IMG/VR virus record: IMGVR_UViG_3300020204_003072
Coordinates: 62,001 to 126,000 of that record
Reading direction: 5' to 3' (one strand)
Length of the DNA: 64,000 nucleotides
Source of the DNA: a virus
In this document: positions 7,129-16,106 of the stretch, one piece after another
How the letters are laid out: the number at the start of each line of letters is the position of its first letter
How positions within the stretch are numbered: the first letter of the stretch is position 1
Made by a program: the position numbers and the translations under genes
Notes under the pieces: generated by a model
Told to the model about the DNA's origin: nothing
The model's database searches: none
What the model saw: the letters and a program-made list of their open reading frames with translations, nothing else

Positions 7129-8241
7129 ATGAAAATAGAAGAGATAATAAAGAATGTACTTAAAGAAGCGACTGGTGACTCAACCGGTAGTAGGGGGTCT
7201 TTTGCACCACCATTACAACCTGGAATACGTGATTTTGATAAATCAAAATTAGCACCTTTTACAGATTCTTTAACAAACTATAAAAGTCCTTTAGTTGCAT
7301 ACGATAGTTATGACCACGATTGGGATTTAACTAAAAATCAAAGGCAAAGTTTAGAAAAAACAGCAAGAAAGATATCAAATTTTATAAAAAGGCATCCAGA
7401 AGCAACTAATAGTGATGAAGATGGTAATGTTTTGAACAGAACTCCAAGTGGTAAAGAAAATTCAAAAAAATTAGAAATAGTCCCAGTAAAACATAAAAAA
7501 AATAAATCAAAAATTAACGAAATAACAACAACAACAACTGCTGGTGAATATTCTGGTCCACAAGAACTTGGTTTAAGAAAATGGAAAAAATCAGAACTAG
7601 GTGCTTTTGATATTGAAAGCGATAATCCACCAAATAATGTCTTCAAAAAAAGAACAACAAAAAAAAATGTACATAAAGTAGTTGGTGGTTGGGAACCACA
7701 ACACGGTAACTTTGAGGTTCCAACATATGATGTTGATGGTGAACACGAATCACAATTATCAAAAGGACAACTAACAAATGACCCTATTGAATGGTATAGA
7801 CCTTTAAAAAGAAAACCAGTAACAAAAAAAGATATTATTAAAAAACAAAAAATGAATGAAGATCTTGCTGTATGGTTTGGTAAAAAGAAAAAACCAAAAG
7901 GTTCTTCAGAACCAAAAGGACCTTGGGTTGATATATGTAGAAAAGTAGATGGTAAACATCCACCTTGTGGTAGATCAGACGCTAGCACCGGTTCTTATCC
8001 TAAATGTAGAGCGGCAGGTGTGGCAGGAAAAATGTCAGATTCACAAAAAAGAAATGCTTGTCAACAAAAAAGAAGAGCCGAAAAAAATGACACACAATCT
8101 GGAAAAGGTCAAAAACCAGTAATGGTATCACATACGAAAAAAACGAATGAAAATATAAAAAGAAGAATTATCACATTAACAGAAAATGATTTAACAAGAA
8201 TTGTTAAACGTGTTTTAAATGAAGATACAAATAAAATTTAA
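7129..8241 (+). CDS. Putative internal head protein with targeting motifs at both ends
   Basis: A 370-residue basic protein. The first residues, MKIEEIIKNVLKEA, and the C-terminal segment ITLTENDLTRIVKRVLNED are both short amphipathic helices ending in L-x-E. They match the start of the proteins at 9449-9928 and 63018-63350. The middle is Lys/Pro/Thr-rich and likely disordered. Residues about 264-330 form a Cys-containing basic domain (PWVDICRKVDGKHPPCGRSDAS, YPKCRAAGVAGKMSDSQKRNAC) seen in many viral proteins, possibly DUF5872. T4 internal proteins use N-terminal targeting helices cut by gp21 after (I/L)-x-E, so packaging in the capsid is inferred. The reading frame stays open beyond its TAA. 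Confidence 0.65.
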   Translation: MKIEEIIKNVLKEATGDSTGSRGSFAPPLQPGIRDFDKSKLAPFTDSLTNYKSPLVAYDSYDHDWDLTKNQRQSLEKTARKISNFIKRHPEATNSDEDGNVLNRTPSGKENSKKLEIVPVKHKKNKSKINEITTTTTAGEYSGPQELGLRKWKKSELGAFDIESDNPPNNVFKKRTTKKNVHKVVGGWEPQHGNFEVPTYDVDGEHESQLSKGQLTNDPIEWYRPLKRKPVTKKDIIKKQKMNEDLAVWFGKKKKPKGSSEPKGPWVDICRKVDGKHPPCGRSDASTGSYPKCRAAGVAGKMSDSQKRNACQQKRRAEKNDTQSGKGQKPVMVSHTKKTNENIKRRIITLTENDLTRIVKRVLNEDTNKI

Positions 8242-8652
8242 GGTATTGGTAGGTTAGATTTAAAATGTGTCAACTATTTAAATGGTAATAAAAAAGAATA
8301 TTTAGATTATACTTTTTTTAGTGAAACAGAACCAGGACAATTTTCTATAAAAAAAATAAAAACTAGTGCAATACCAAATGATGGGATTCAAGAACGAACT
8401 AATGAATTATTATTTTTAACAATATCACAACCAAACCAAGAAATAATGGACTTTATTAAAAGTAGGCTTCCTAATTTTTATTGGAATGAGGCGTTAAAAT
8501 ATATTATTTATTTGTCAACAACAGCAACACCGTCATATTTTTGTAAAGTAATGCAAAACGGTGTTGACGCAGGCGGTCAAACTTCAGAAAAATGGATTAC
8601 TTTTTTTGAAAATAGCTCGGTTGCTTATAACTTACCGAATTCAATTTTCTAA
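8242..8652 (+). pseudogene. Open frame without start codon, in frame with upstream gene
   Basis: After the TAA at 8239 the same frame stays open for 136 codons to the TAA at 8650. The translation looks like a real globular protein (for example LDLKCVNYLNGNKKEYLDY and FYWNEALKYIIYLS), yet the first ATG is only at 8446 (68 residues). No GTG or TTG start is in frame before it. It may be the remains of a gene that lost its start, the product of readthrough of the TAA, or a gene using a rare ATT start near 8245. I do not recognise its family. Confidence 0.45.
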
Positions 8653-8939
8653 TCTTTTTTTTCTGGAACACCACTATCAACTAGTAGATATTTTTTTATA
8701 AAAACTAAAAGTTCTTCATCTGACATTTTGTTCATTGCAAGAGCTAAACTCTTTTCACCATCGTGAGAGTCACTAAAGTCAACACCATTAATATAGAATT
8801 TTTCTTTATTAACACTTACCGTTTCAATATTTGACCTTTCAATCGGTTTTGGCTTTGGCATTACAGTTGGGTAACCTTCTTTTTGACCAAAAGAATTAAA
8901 AGAAAATAATAAAGTTAAAACTAAAACTAACTTTTTCAT
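8649..8939 (-). CDS. Small secreted protein with signal peptide
   Basis: A 96-residue protein. Residues 1-18 are a clear signal peptide: KK, a hydrophobic LVLVLTLLFSF core, and an SFGQ cleavage region typical of Flavobacteriia. The mature part is a short polar domain ending in a helix (SDEELLVFIKKYLLVDSG). It is probably exported to the periplasm and processed there; the function is unknown. The host-like signal peptide suggests acquisition from, or adaptation to, a Bacteroidetes host. Its stop overlaps the end of the open frame on the other strand. Confidence 0.65.
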   Translation of the reverse strand: MKKLVLVLTLLFSFNSFGQKEGYPTVMPKPKPIERSNIETVSVNKEKFYINGVDFSDSHDGEKSLALAMNKMSDEELLVFIKKYLLVDSGVPEKKD

Positions 8940-8949
8940 ATTATATAAA

Positions 8950-9381
8950 TTATTGGTTATTACTATTTGAAATTCTTTCTAATACATTATGTAACGAATT
9001 TTTAATCTGAGAGTTGATTGTTTCTTCGTATTTTAATCTTCTTTTTTCTGTTTCCATATCAAAAATATATGTGACTCTTTCCCAATCTCTACCGGTAAGT
9101 TTAACACTATAATGATATATGTGATTTGTTAAATCGATTCTACCATAATCCATAGTAATAAAAAGGTCGATTTCTTTATTTTCAATATACCTTTTATTTG
9201 ACATTGGTGCAATCATAAATTTGGTTGATGGGTGTTTTATCACTTGAAGGCAAATTTGGAAACAAGTTTTCTCATAAGATGAAACTTCTTCTTCATATGT
9301 TTTAAACATTTTACCTTTTTTACTTAATAAGTAAAATCTTAATTTTAACCTCCTAAAAAATCTGACTATTCTTTTTATCAT
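8950..9381 (-). CDS. Hypothetical protein with basic N-terminus
   Basis: A 143-residue protein starting with an Arg/Lys-rich segment (MIKRIVRFFRRLKLRFYLLSKKGK), then an alpha/beta domain (MIAPMSNKRYI, IDLFITMDYGRIDLTNHIYHYSVKLTGRDWERVTYIFD) and a C-terminal helix. I do not recognise the family; the basic amphipathic start could bind nucleic acid or membrane. It lies 10 bases upstream of the secreted-protein gene and is probably co-transcribed with it. The 67 bases before it hold no recognisable promoter octamer. Confidence 0.5.
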   Translation of the reverse strand: MIKRIVRFFRRLKLRFYLLSKKGKMFKTYEEEVSSYEKTCFQICLQVIKHPSTKFMIAPMSNKRYIENKEIDLFITMDYGRIDLTNHIYHYSVKLTGRDWERVTYIFDMETEKRRLKYEETINSQIKNSLHNVLERISNSNNQ

Positions 9382-9448
9382 ATCTTTAACTTAACTCCAC
9401 AAAGATATAAAAAAAATAATTATACTTCCAAATTATTTTAAGTTATTT

Positions 9449-9928
9449 TTAACAATATGCCCCAGAACATCTTTTTTTACCATCAAGACCTGGTTTTGTT
9501 CCTTTACAAACTTGTACGGCGTAACCATTGGCGTAAGCACTAGGATACACGTCAAATTTTGCTTTGGCCGCTGCCTTTCCTCTGGCACATAGTTTTGTTC
9601 CAGTTTTTTTTCTTCCTTCAGCCATCACCATATCTTTATCATCAATATTCATTGACATTTCAATACCATCTTTTTTTGATTCATTCATAATAAAATCAAA
9701 TACTTGATCCATATTGTTTTTTGCTTCAGCTATGTGATCTTGGGCCCAGTCATGTCCATTTTCTAAAATTGACTCAACCATTTCTTCATCTAAATCAAGT
9801 AATAAATCACATTGTCTTCTCATTTGTTGTAGGTTTGAAAAGAACATATATCTTGACGACCCGTGTTCTTCTTCTCTTAAAACCTTTCTAATTATTCTAT
9901 CTAAATTCATATCTAATATGTTAAGCAT
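9449..9928 (-). CDS. Putative capsid-targeted basic protein
   Basis: A 159-residue protein. The N-terminus, MNLDRIIRKVLREEE, is an amphipathic helix ending in LRE|E, matching the motif of 7129-8241 and 63018-63350. A helical middle follows (DLLLDLDEEMVESILENGHDWAQDHI). A basic Cys-bearing domain comes last (about 105-159: KLCARGKAAAKAKFDVYPSAYANGYAVQVC then KKRCSGAYC); this KxKFDVYPSAYAN pattern recurs in virion proteins. Two ATGs fit (9928 and 9910); the first overlaps the stop of the preceding gene, and the motif begins at the second. A virion protein packaged through its N-terminal helix is inferred. Confidence 0.62.
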   Translation of the reverse strand: MLNILDMNLDRIIRKVLREEEHGSSRYMFFSNLQQMRRQCDLLLDLDEEMVESILENGHDWAQDHIAEAKNNMDQVFDFIMNESKKDGIEMSMNIDDKDMVMAEGRKKTGTKLCARGKAAAKAKFDVYPSAYANGYAVQVCKGTKPGLDGKKRCSGAYC

Positions 9929-10538
9929 TTAATCCGTTTGGTCCTCCTAAGACAACCATATTTAATTGTGTTACAGGTGTTCCATAACCATCTGTCCATA
10001 CTGGGTGTGGTGGTGTTACAGCTGTTGATCCAGTAAATTCACAATCTGGAATACAAATAAAATTTTCTGTATTTGCACTTCTTGGTGGTGATGTAGTAGT
10101 TGTTGTAGTAGTACAATCACAATCATCGTAAATTGAGGAATCGTGTGAGCTGTATCCTTCAGTAGGGTCATCACTAATAGCACCAATAAGTTGAGCACAA
10201 ACTGTGGTATCATCGACTGCATAGTCGAATAAAAAAAACGGTGGTTGAAATTCTGGACAAAAAGCTTGTGAATTTATAATAAATTCTGTTGGTTCCTCTT
10301 CCTCTCCACATATTTGAAATACTAAATTTAATTCGTTTTCTCGAAAACATTCACAACAAGTACCATACGTGTCCCCAAGGACTGAATCGGAAGAATCTAT
10401 GGTTTCTTCTACTACTACTCCGCAATAAATGGCTTCTCCAAAATATAAACTTATAAAGTCACCTAGATTTAAGGTGTCACTCGAAGAAACAATAAATGTA
10501 TCTTCAGTAATACAATTTCGTACTAAATAATTTGTCAT
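9921..10538 (-). CDS. Thr-linker tail or fibre-associated protein
   Basis: A 205-residue protein: an N-terminal Cys-rich beta domain (about 1-135, with TCCECF and several paired Cys), a poly-Thr linker (TTTTTTT near 142-148), and a short C-terminal domain ending TQLNMVVLGGPNGLNA. Short poly-Thr linkers joining small beta domains are typical of tail and fibre proteins of Bacteroidetes phages. It lies just downstream of a 485-residue tail protein, so a tail-associated role is likely but inferred. The same Thr-run style appears at 53071-53619. Confidence 0.5.
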   Translation of the reverse strand: MTNYLVRNCITEDTFIVSSSDTLNLGDFISLYFGEAIYCGVVVEETIDSSDSVLGDTYGTCCECFRENELNLVFQICGEEEEPTEFIINSQAFCPEFQPPFFLFDYAVDDTTVCAQLIGAISDDPTEGYSSHDSSIYDDCDCTTTTTTTSPPRSANTENFICIPDCEFTGSTAVTPPHPVWTDGYGTPVTQLNMVVLGGPNGLNA

Positions 10539-10550
10539 ATTTTTATTTTT

Positions 10551-12008
10551 TTATTTTTTATTAACTATTTGAAACTTTATCTGTTTCTTATAAGTATTTA
10601 TCTCTCCCGATGAAATCACTTTAATATCAATAAAATATTCATTAGGTATTTTATCTCTTGTATCAAATATAAAATAATATTCATTTGGTGTTCTATTTAG
10701 TTTAGTCCAATCCTGGACTTGAACTTCTGTTTGACCCTCCCTAACATATATTCTATAATAAGATTCTATTTTTGGTAATTGTTGGTTTTTTGTATAAGCT
10801 TTTTTAATTATTACACCAACTTTTCTGATATCAGTATCTAATATTTTTTCATCTTGTTTAATCCCATAAAAATCAAATCCATAAATTGATGGGTCATTTG
10901 TCGTTGTTCCAAACTGTAATGAACTTTCCAATGGTTTGATCACAAATTCATTAACAACATTTGGTAATGAAAAATTATTTAATTTTATATTTGACCAAGT
11001 ATCTGTAAAAATACAAGGCGAATGATAATTTAATAATGGAGGAATTGCAATTTCATAAACACCTTTTGTTCTTTGGCAACTATCTAAATTAATAAGTCCA
11101 GGTATTGGTGTACCAGTTTGGTCTGAAATTGTTACTTTTGGTATTTCATCTAAATTAACAAAATCACCATCTTCATATGTATAAAGATATAATTTATTAA
11201 CTTTTCCCAAAGAAAAATTATTTCTATCATCTTGGATTAAATCATCGTATATCGTTTCAAGCCTCGGTTCATAAAATGTTTGAGTGTGTCTTGAAAAGAA
11301 ACCAACATAATATGATTCTGTTGTACCAGTTAAATTTTCGAGTTGAGGCAAAAATGATATCCCCCAACCCACCGGATTTACAAATGAACCATCTAAAATG
11401 GCTTCAATTTCACTTGTCATATCAATTTCCAAGTCTTCATTACCAAATTCAAAGTGCTGTGTACCAACAATTGTTAAAGCTGAAAATGGAAAATTTCCAT
11501 AGTTTTCATTGTTGTACACACCTTTTTCTTCCCAAGGTGTAAGTGTTTGTCTCAAATACCAATTTGATGGTCTTGTTGAAAAGTTTCTGTCACCAGGTAC
11601 CGAATCTATGTCCGTAAAATCATAACCAACACCCTCATCCCAATATTGTGGTAATGTTTCGTTGAAATCTTCATAGGGTATTCTCCAGACAATTAAATCA
11701 AATGATGTTGCCCTTTCTTTTTCTTCAGATGTCTTTGTGTTTAAAAAATCACGACTGAACGATGAAGTGTTAATCATACGTAATATGTGTTTAATATTCG
11801 TTGTACAACCAGTTGAAATAATTTTTTGATTATATTTTTCTTGTAATTCTGATAAATCAATATCAAATATACATCTTGAAAAACCAATAGGTACTTTTAC
11901 ACCACCATCAGCATAATATAGTTCTATTATTGGATTTCTACCAGTATTTGTTTCACCACTATAAACAATAGTATTGTTTCTACTAAAATAGGAATTATGA
12001 ATTGACAT
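10551..12008 (-). CDS. Tail/baseplate structural protein
   Basis: A 485-residue protein rich in aromatic residues, Asn and Thr, with predicted beta structure throughout. Residues about 1-260 hold a jelly-roll-like domain (RCIFDIDLSELQEKY, EDLEIDMTSEIEAILDGSF, GWGISFLPQLENL). The end resembles an immunoglobulin-like module (IESYYRIYVREGQTEVQVQDW, FIFDTRDKIPNEYFIDIKVIS). I cannot match it to a named T4 protein. It lies next to the gp5-like hub gene, with its own promoter octamer 12 bases before the ATG, so a baseplate or tail-tip role is likely. Confidence 0.55.
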   Translation of the reverse strand: MSIHNSYFSRNNTIVYSGETNTGRNPIIELYYADGGVKVPIGFSRCIFDIDLSELQEKYNQKIISTGCTTNIKHILRMINTSSFSRDFLNTKTSEEKERATSFDLIVWRIPYEDFNETLPQYWDEGVGYDFTDIDSVPGDRNFSTRPSNWYLRQTLTPWEEKGVYNNENYGNFPFSALTIVGTQHFEFGNEDLEIDMTSEIEAILDGSFVNPVGWGISFLPQLENLTGTTESYYVGFFSRHTQTFYEPRLETIYDDLIQDDRNNFSLGKVNKLYLYTYEDGDFVNLDEIPKVTISDQTGTPIPGLINLDSCQRTKGVYEIAIPPLLNYHSPCIFTDTWSNIKLNNFSLPNVVNEFVIKPLESSLQFGTTTNDPSIYGFDFYGIKQDEKILDTDIRKVGVIIKKAYTKNQQLPKIESYYRIYVREGQTEVQVQDWTKLNRTPNEYYFIFDTRDKIPNEYFIDIKVISSGEINTYKKQIKFQIVNKK

Positions 12009-12020
12009 TTATCTTTTTAA

Positions 12021-12028
12021 TATAAATA
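12021..12028 (-). promoter_or_regulatory. Putative late promoter (minus strand)
   Basis: TATTTATA on the minus strand lies 12 bases before the ATG at 12008. Confidence 0.5.
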
Positions 12029-13570
12029 TCAATTAATTCGAATATTTGGATTCAAATATCTTTTTCTTTCTAATTCAGCTCTTATCTGTTCTTTACTAAT
12101 TCCAGAACTAGTTTTTTTGGCCGGCGGTCTTAATGGATTATGAACGTGATCTGTCATAAAAGTAACAATCTTATCAAGTAGTTCATATAGTTCATCACCT
12201 CTAACCATAGCATTTGTCCTACCTTTCAAGTAATCAGTAAATGTTGGTTGTTCAATACCATATAAAGTATTTTTCAAATCAATTGTAAAAACATCATCGG
12301 TAGTTTGATGTGTTAAAAAGTAAAGAAAATCACCACCCATTGTTGCGTATGTAACTGGGTTTGACTTATATTCAGATTTTTCAACATCAACGGATGTTTC
12401 AATATTTTGTGGCCCAACGATATTATAATCCCAAATTACAGCAAATCCAGGTTCAGTACTTGAATCAAAAAGTTTTATTTTATTATAAATGTTAGTTACT
12501 ACATTATTTTCTGTAAAATCTGTTGTTGGGTTTATATCTAAGATTTTTGAATTAGTTGACACACTAGGCCCATAAACAAAAGGAAACTGGTCAATTAATT
12601 TTCCAGAATTTGGGTATTTGTTATACCCTTCAATATTAATAACACCTTTATTGAAACCTCTAATGTATGTATTAATAAAATTAATCGAATCTTCGATACT
12701 TAGTCCAGTAAAAACATATTTTGAATTAGGAATTAGATTAAAATTTACAGTAGTCCCAGTATCAAAATTAAAATTATATGTTGTAACATTTTTTACAGTA
12801 TTTATTTGTACATAACCATCAACAGTATTTGCAGTAATGTTTATGTTTGAAATGTCCCATTCAACAAAATTTTTAACTTCTTTATCGACAAACTTTGTTA
12901 TATCAATAGTTTCAGTACCAGTATCAACTAATTCTTGGTCAAAAATAGATAATTGTAAGAATGATCTTTTATCATATGGTCTTACATCTGGTTGTGTTAT
13001 TTGGCCAGTATCAGTAAAATCTAAATCAAATGTTTTTCTATATTTTCCAGCACGTAATAAAACATCAGTTTTTTTTAAAACTAAGTCTGTTGATCCACGA
13101 CTTAACAATGCGTTATCACCAGGTAACGGATAAATATCCTTTACAATTTCTTGAACATTACCAGTTTTACTATTTCTTGTTTCGTAACTTTTTTGAAGTG
13201 GTGCACCATTATCTAAGACTGATTGTGCGTTATTATAATTTTCACGAACATTATTCCAAGGTCTACTGATTGGTCCTTGAATATAGAATTTATTACTAGA
13301 TAAAGGTTCAACTCTTGTTGAATACATAATGTTGACATATTCACCGACTTCAGGTACTTGACTAATGTAATAAGGTAATAAAGGTAAAAAAATGAAAGGG
13401 TCGTCAGATGTCCAAGCGTATTCACTAACTGATTTTGGTGTCCCATCTGAATTTGTGGGGATAGATTGATTTTCAAACTTTGTTTGGGGTTCAACTCTAA
13501 TTCTACCAATCATAAGTGGATCAGTATTATCTAAAACTTTACCAGGAAGTATTATTCTATTATCTTGCAT
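12029..13570 (-). CDS. Baseplate hub protein (gp5-like, OB-fold)
   Basis: A 513-residue protein. The N-terminal part (about 1-110) has the OB-fold signature of T4-type hub proteins: ILPGKVLDNTDPLMIGRIRVEP and, after an insertion, FIFLPLLPYYISQVPEVGEYVNIMY with SNKFYIQGPIS. The middle is beta-rich. The C-terminus holds a helix with DKIVTFMTDHVHNPLRPPAK, a typical gp5-like tail, and ends in a basic charged segment. No lysozyme domain is visible, unlike T4 gp5. It would form the trimeric hub at the base of the tail tube. It overlaps the small gene 13560-13769 by 11 bases. Confidence 0.72.
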   Translation of the reverse strand: MQDNRIILPGKVLDNTDPLMIGRIRVEPQTKFENQSIPTNSDGTPKSVSEYAWTSDDPFIFLPLLPYYISQVPEVGEYVNIMYSTRVEPLSSNKFYIQGPISRPWNNVRENYNNAQSVLDNGAPLQKSYETRNSKTGNVQEIVKDIYPLPGDNALLSRGSTDLVLKKTDVLLRAGKYRKTFDLDFTDTGQITQPDVRPYDKRSFLQLSIFDQELVDTGTETIDITKFVDKEVKNFVEWDISNINITANTVDGYVQINTVKNVTTYNFNFDTGTTVNFNLIPNSKYVFTGLSIEDSINFINTYIRGFNKGVINIEGYNKYPNSGKLIDQFPFVYGPSVSTNSKILDINPTTDFTENNVVTNIYNKIKLFDSSTEPGFAVIWDYNIVGPQNIETSVDVEKSEYKSNPVTYATMGGDFLYFLTHQTTDDVFTIDLKNTLYGIEQPTFTDYLKGRTNAMVRGDELYELLDKIVTFMTDHVHNPLRPPAKKTSSGISKEQIRAELERKRYLNPNIRIN

Positions 13571-13769
13571 TTCTAGACTTATATTCTTTAAGTATTGTGT
13601 TATATGTTATTTCTAACTTGTCCAGATGGTCTGTAAGTTTAATAAGATTTTCTTTTGTTTTTTCAAATTCAGTATTAATAAATTCAAGGGCAATTTCTAA
13701 ATCTTTATTAGATTTTTCTTTATACTTTGAAACTATTTCTAAAATTTGTTCTTTTGTTACCGTTTCCAT
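13560..13769 (-). CDS. Small coiled-coil protein
   Basis: A 69-residue helical protein (QILEIVSKYKEKSNKDLEIALEFINTEFEKTKENLIKLTDHLDKLEITYNTILKEYK) with heptad-like spacing, most likely one coiled coil. It sits between the 651-residue tail protein (2-base gap) and the hub gene (overlap), so it is translated with baseplate genes and may be a chaperone or small structural part. There is no recognised family. Confidence 0.5.
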   Translation of the reverse strand: METVTKEQILEIVSKYKEKSNKDLEIALEFINTEFEKTKENLIKLTDHLDKLEITYNTILKEYKSRNAR

Positions 13770-13771
13770 AT

Positions 13772-15727
13772 TTATAATTTTTTTCCAAAAGCAATACTAG
13801 GTAATGTCGTACCAATTGGTGTTATGGATAATGGATCAATTGCGATTTGTACTTGATTATTTTCAGCGTCTTCTTTATCCATACCATCAATTATAGCCTT
13901 CATTGCTAGTAAGTATTCATTTGGAGAACCGTCAGGTAATGGACCTGTCGGTATCCCAAGTTTTTCTAATTCTTCAATAACATTAAGATAAGCTCTTGTT
14001 GAAGAAAATCCACTTAAAAATCTTGTTGCTAATAACAAAGGAAGTGGTATTTGATTTCCGAAACCCCTAGATGCTAATTTTAATAATTTTAATAAATTAT
14101 CTATAACACTTTTACATTCTCTAACATCAGTGATGATATCTGCAATTACTAAAAGAATTTGTGTTAAAGCAAATATAACCGATAATGTTTTTTTATTTTT
14201 TTCAAGTTTAATATCAATTGTTATTGTTGATATTAATTGCTTAATGTCTTGAACGACTAAATCAAAAATAATTTTTATAAATATTCCATATATTTTTGAA
14301 GTTACATTTACAGCAAAATCTTTGAATTTTTTAAAAAAATCAACGTATGATTTTACTAAATTGAGAGTTTCATTACCTAAAGCCAACAGCACAATTGCTA
14401 ATGGTAAAATAACTTTAGGTGACAGTACTGAAAATAAAACCGCCTTTGGAAATTCCTTAATCATTGATTCGTCAATGTTTATTTGTAATGGTAACCAATC
14501 TGGGTTTTTTGTTAATGAATCGGTAATATTTGTTGCATTATCTATTGTATTATTATTATTTGATCCGGGTACAAAATTTAAGTTATTTATACTAGTTATT
14601 ATTGCGGAAGTATCTACAGGTAATTTTATTGTTTGACATTCTTCAAACTCTACAACACCATTAAGTGTGTCTGAAATAGATTGGTCAATAAATAAAGTGT
14701 CTAATTCATCAAATTCAAAAAAAGAATCGTCAATATTGTCGTTTTCAGAAACTTTAGCACTACCAGAAACATCAATTTCTTTGTTGCCGTCAAAACATAA
14801 ACCAAGTATTCTCTGTACAATTAAAGAGACTTTATAAAAATCACCAAGGTCATTTTTACCATCACCTTTTTCTATCGAAATCGCCCCAGTTAATATATTC
14901 ATTAAATTTGCAAAAATTGCTTTGAAATCTATAATTTCAATGGACTTATAGTAATCTTTAATAAATTCTTTTATCTTTTGACCAGAAACTCTTTGTTTTG
15001 GCGTTACCTTAAAATAGTTACCTGAAACACCATTGTTATCTACTTCGGTATAAGAAATATCAAATAAATCTTGTAATGAAATACCTTGAAAGTTAGAAGA
15101 ATATTGAATTGAAAAATTTTGATTTATATTTTGAATTCTTTGATATAATTCTTTATTCATTGGGAATGGGTTGGAAGGGTATGATAAATTTTCATTTTCA
15201 TATGAAATTTTTCCAATTTCAGTTGTGGGATCAATTTTTAATAAACCTAAAAAATCGATTGATTTTACATTAATATATAAATCTTGATTTGGTTGGTATG
15301 TCTGGTCGTCTGAACAACCAGCAGTATTTAAAACTTCTTCTTGTAGTAAACTAAGAATTTTAGGTTTTAATTCATTTAATGCTGTAATAAATTTACCAAT
15401 TATGTATTTTTTAACATCACCACCCTTTTTATATTTTTCTAATTTATTTGGGTCTAAACTTTTTAAACCATCGGTAAACTGGTCATCAGCAGATAAAAAT
15501 TTTATCTTCAACAATTCGTCTAATTGACTATTTTGTTTTTTTTGCCATTTATTAAATTTTGATTTTTGTTTTTGATATCTTTTGGTTATTTTAGATTTCT
15601 TTTTTTCAAAAGAAGTACCAAGCTTCTTTTTTAATTTTTTATAGTCTCTAGAAAGTTTTTTATATGTTTGATTTTTTTGTATCGAACTACCAATAGTTTC
15701 ATATCCTTCTTGAATATCAATTGCCAT
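13772..15727 (-). CDS. Large tail/baseplate protein
   Basis: A 651-residue protein. An N-terminal very basic coiled coil (about 20-70) is followed by a mixed domain (about 75-330), an acidic stretch near 330-360 and a hydrophobic C-terminal half with a long near-membrane segment (FPKAVLFSVLSPKVILPLAIVLLALG, about 440-465). Further amphipathic helices follow, then a Pro/Gly-rich end (GPLPDGSPNEYLLAMKAIIDGM). Proteins of this shape next to gp5-like genes in related phages are virion or baseplate proteins, but I cannot name a T4 equivalent. The hydrophobic helices could enter the host membrane during injection (inference). Confidence 0.5.
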   Translation of the reverse strand: MAIDIQEGYETIGSSIQKNQTYKKLSRDYKKLKKKLGTSFEKKKSKITKRYQKQKSKFNKWQKKQNSQLDELLKIKFLSADDQFTDGLKSLDPNKLEKYKKGGDVKKYIIGKFITALNELKPKILSLLQEEVLNTAGCSDDQTYQPNQDLYINVKSIDFLGLLKIDPTTEIGKISYENENLSYPSNPFPMNKELYQRIQNINQNFSIQYSSNFQGISLQDLFDISYTEVDNNGVSGNYFKVTPKQRVSGQKIKEFIKDYYKSIEIIDFKAIFANLMNILTGAISIEKGDGKNDLGDFYKVSLIVQRILGLCFDGNKEIDVSGSAKVSENDNIDDSFFEFDELDTLFIDQSISDTLNGVVEFEECQTIKLPVDTSAIITSINNLNFVPGSNNNNTIDNATNITDSLTKNPDWLPLQINIDESMIKEFPKAVLFSVLSPKVILPLAIVLLALGNETLNLVKSYVDFFKKFKDFAVNVTSKIYGIFIKIIFDLVVQDIKQLISTITIDIKLEKNKKTLSVIFALTQILLVIADIITDVRECKSVIDNLLKLLKLASRGFGNQIPLPLLLATRFLSGFSSTRAYLNVIEELEKLGIPTGPLPDGSPNEYLLAMKAIIDGMDKEDAENNQVQIAIDPLSITPIGTTLPSIAFGKKL

Positions 15728-16095
15728 TATTTTTTCATTTTATAATTTTTATCTGAAGTATCTTTTTCTATTAATGACTTCATAACGTCATCATCTAAAT
15801 CTAAGTCTGAAAGAGTAAACTCTTCTTCTTTTTCTTGTGATTTTTGCCAAATTTGGGCTTGTAGTTTCGATAATGAAAGTTTCTTTTCAACACAATCGTT
15901 TATAATTTTTTGTTGTTTTTCAATAACAGGACCAATTAGTGTCATATCTTCTGGTTCTTTCATCATTGTTAACATTTTATTTTGAATCCTAATAGCTGTA
16001 TTTCTTTGTTCAACAAGTTCATTATAAATTTCTTGCATCAAAGATAACATAGAATCTTTTGTAAGATTAATTTGTTTTTTTTGTGGTCTTGGCAT
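15727..16095 (-). CDS. Hypothetical helical protein
   Basis: A 122-residue helical protein (DSMLSLMQEIYNELVEQRNTAIRIQNKMLTMM, then two further helices and an acidic-basic tail). The first part looks like a coiled coil. It overlaps the large tail gene by one base (stop/start sharing) and follows the gp55-like gene by 11 bases, so it belongs to the same leftward operon. It may be a small baseplate or tail-assembly protein; no family is recognised. Confidence 0.5.
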   Translation of the reverse strand: MPRPQKKQINLTKDSMLSLMQEIYNELVEQRNTAIRIQNKMLTMMKEPEDMTLIGPVIEKQQKIINDCVEKKLSLSKLQAQIWQKSQEKEEEFTLSDLDLDDDVMKSLIEKDTSDKNYKMKK

Positions 16096-16106
16096 ATTAA
16101 TAAATA

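Noticed and set aside
7338-7988. Minus-strand frame of 216 codons
   Set aside because: Antisense of the Lys/Asn-rich internal head protein; a low-complexity Phe/Leu/Ser translation.
13030-13269. Plus-strand small frames over the gp5-like gene
   Set aside because: Shadow frames, no leader, hydrophobic low-complexity translation.
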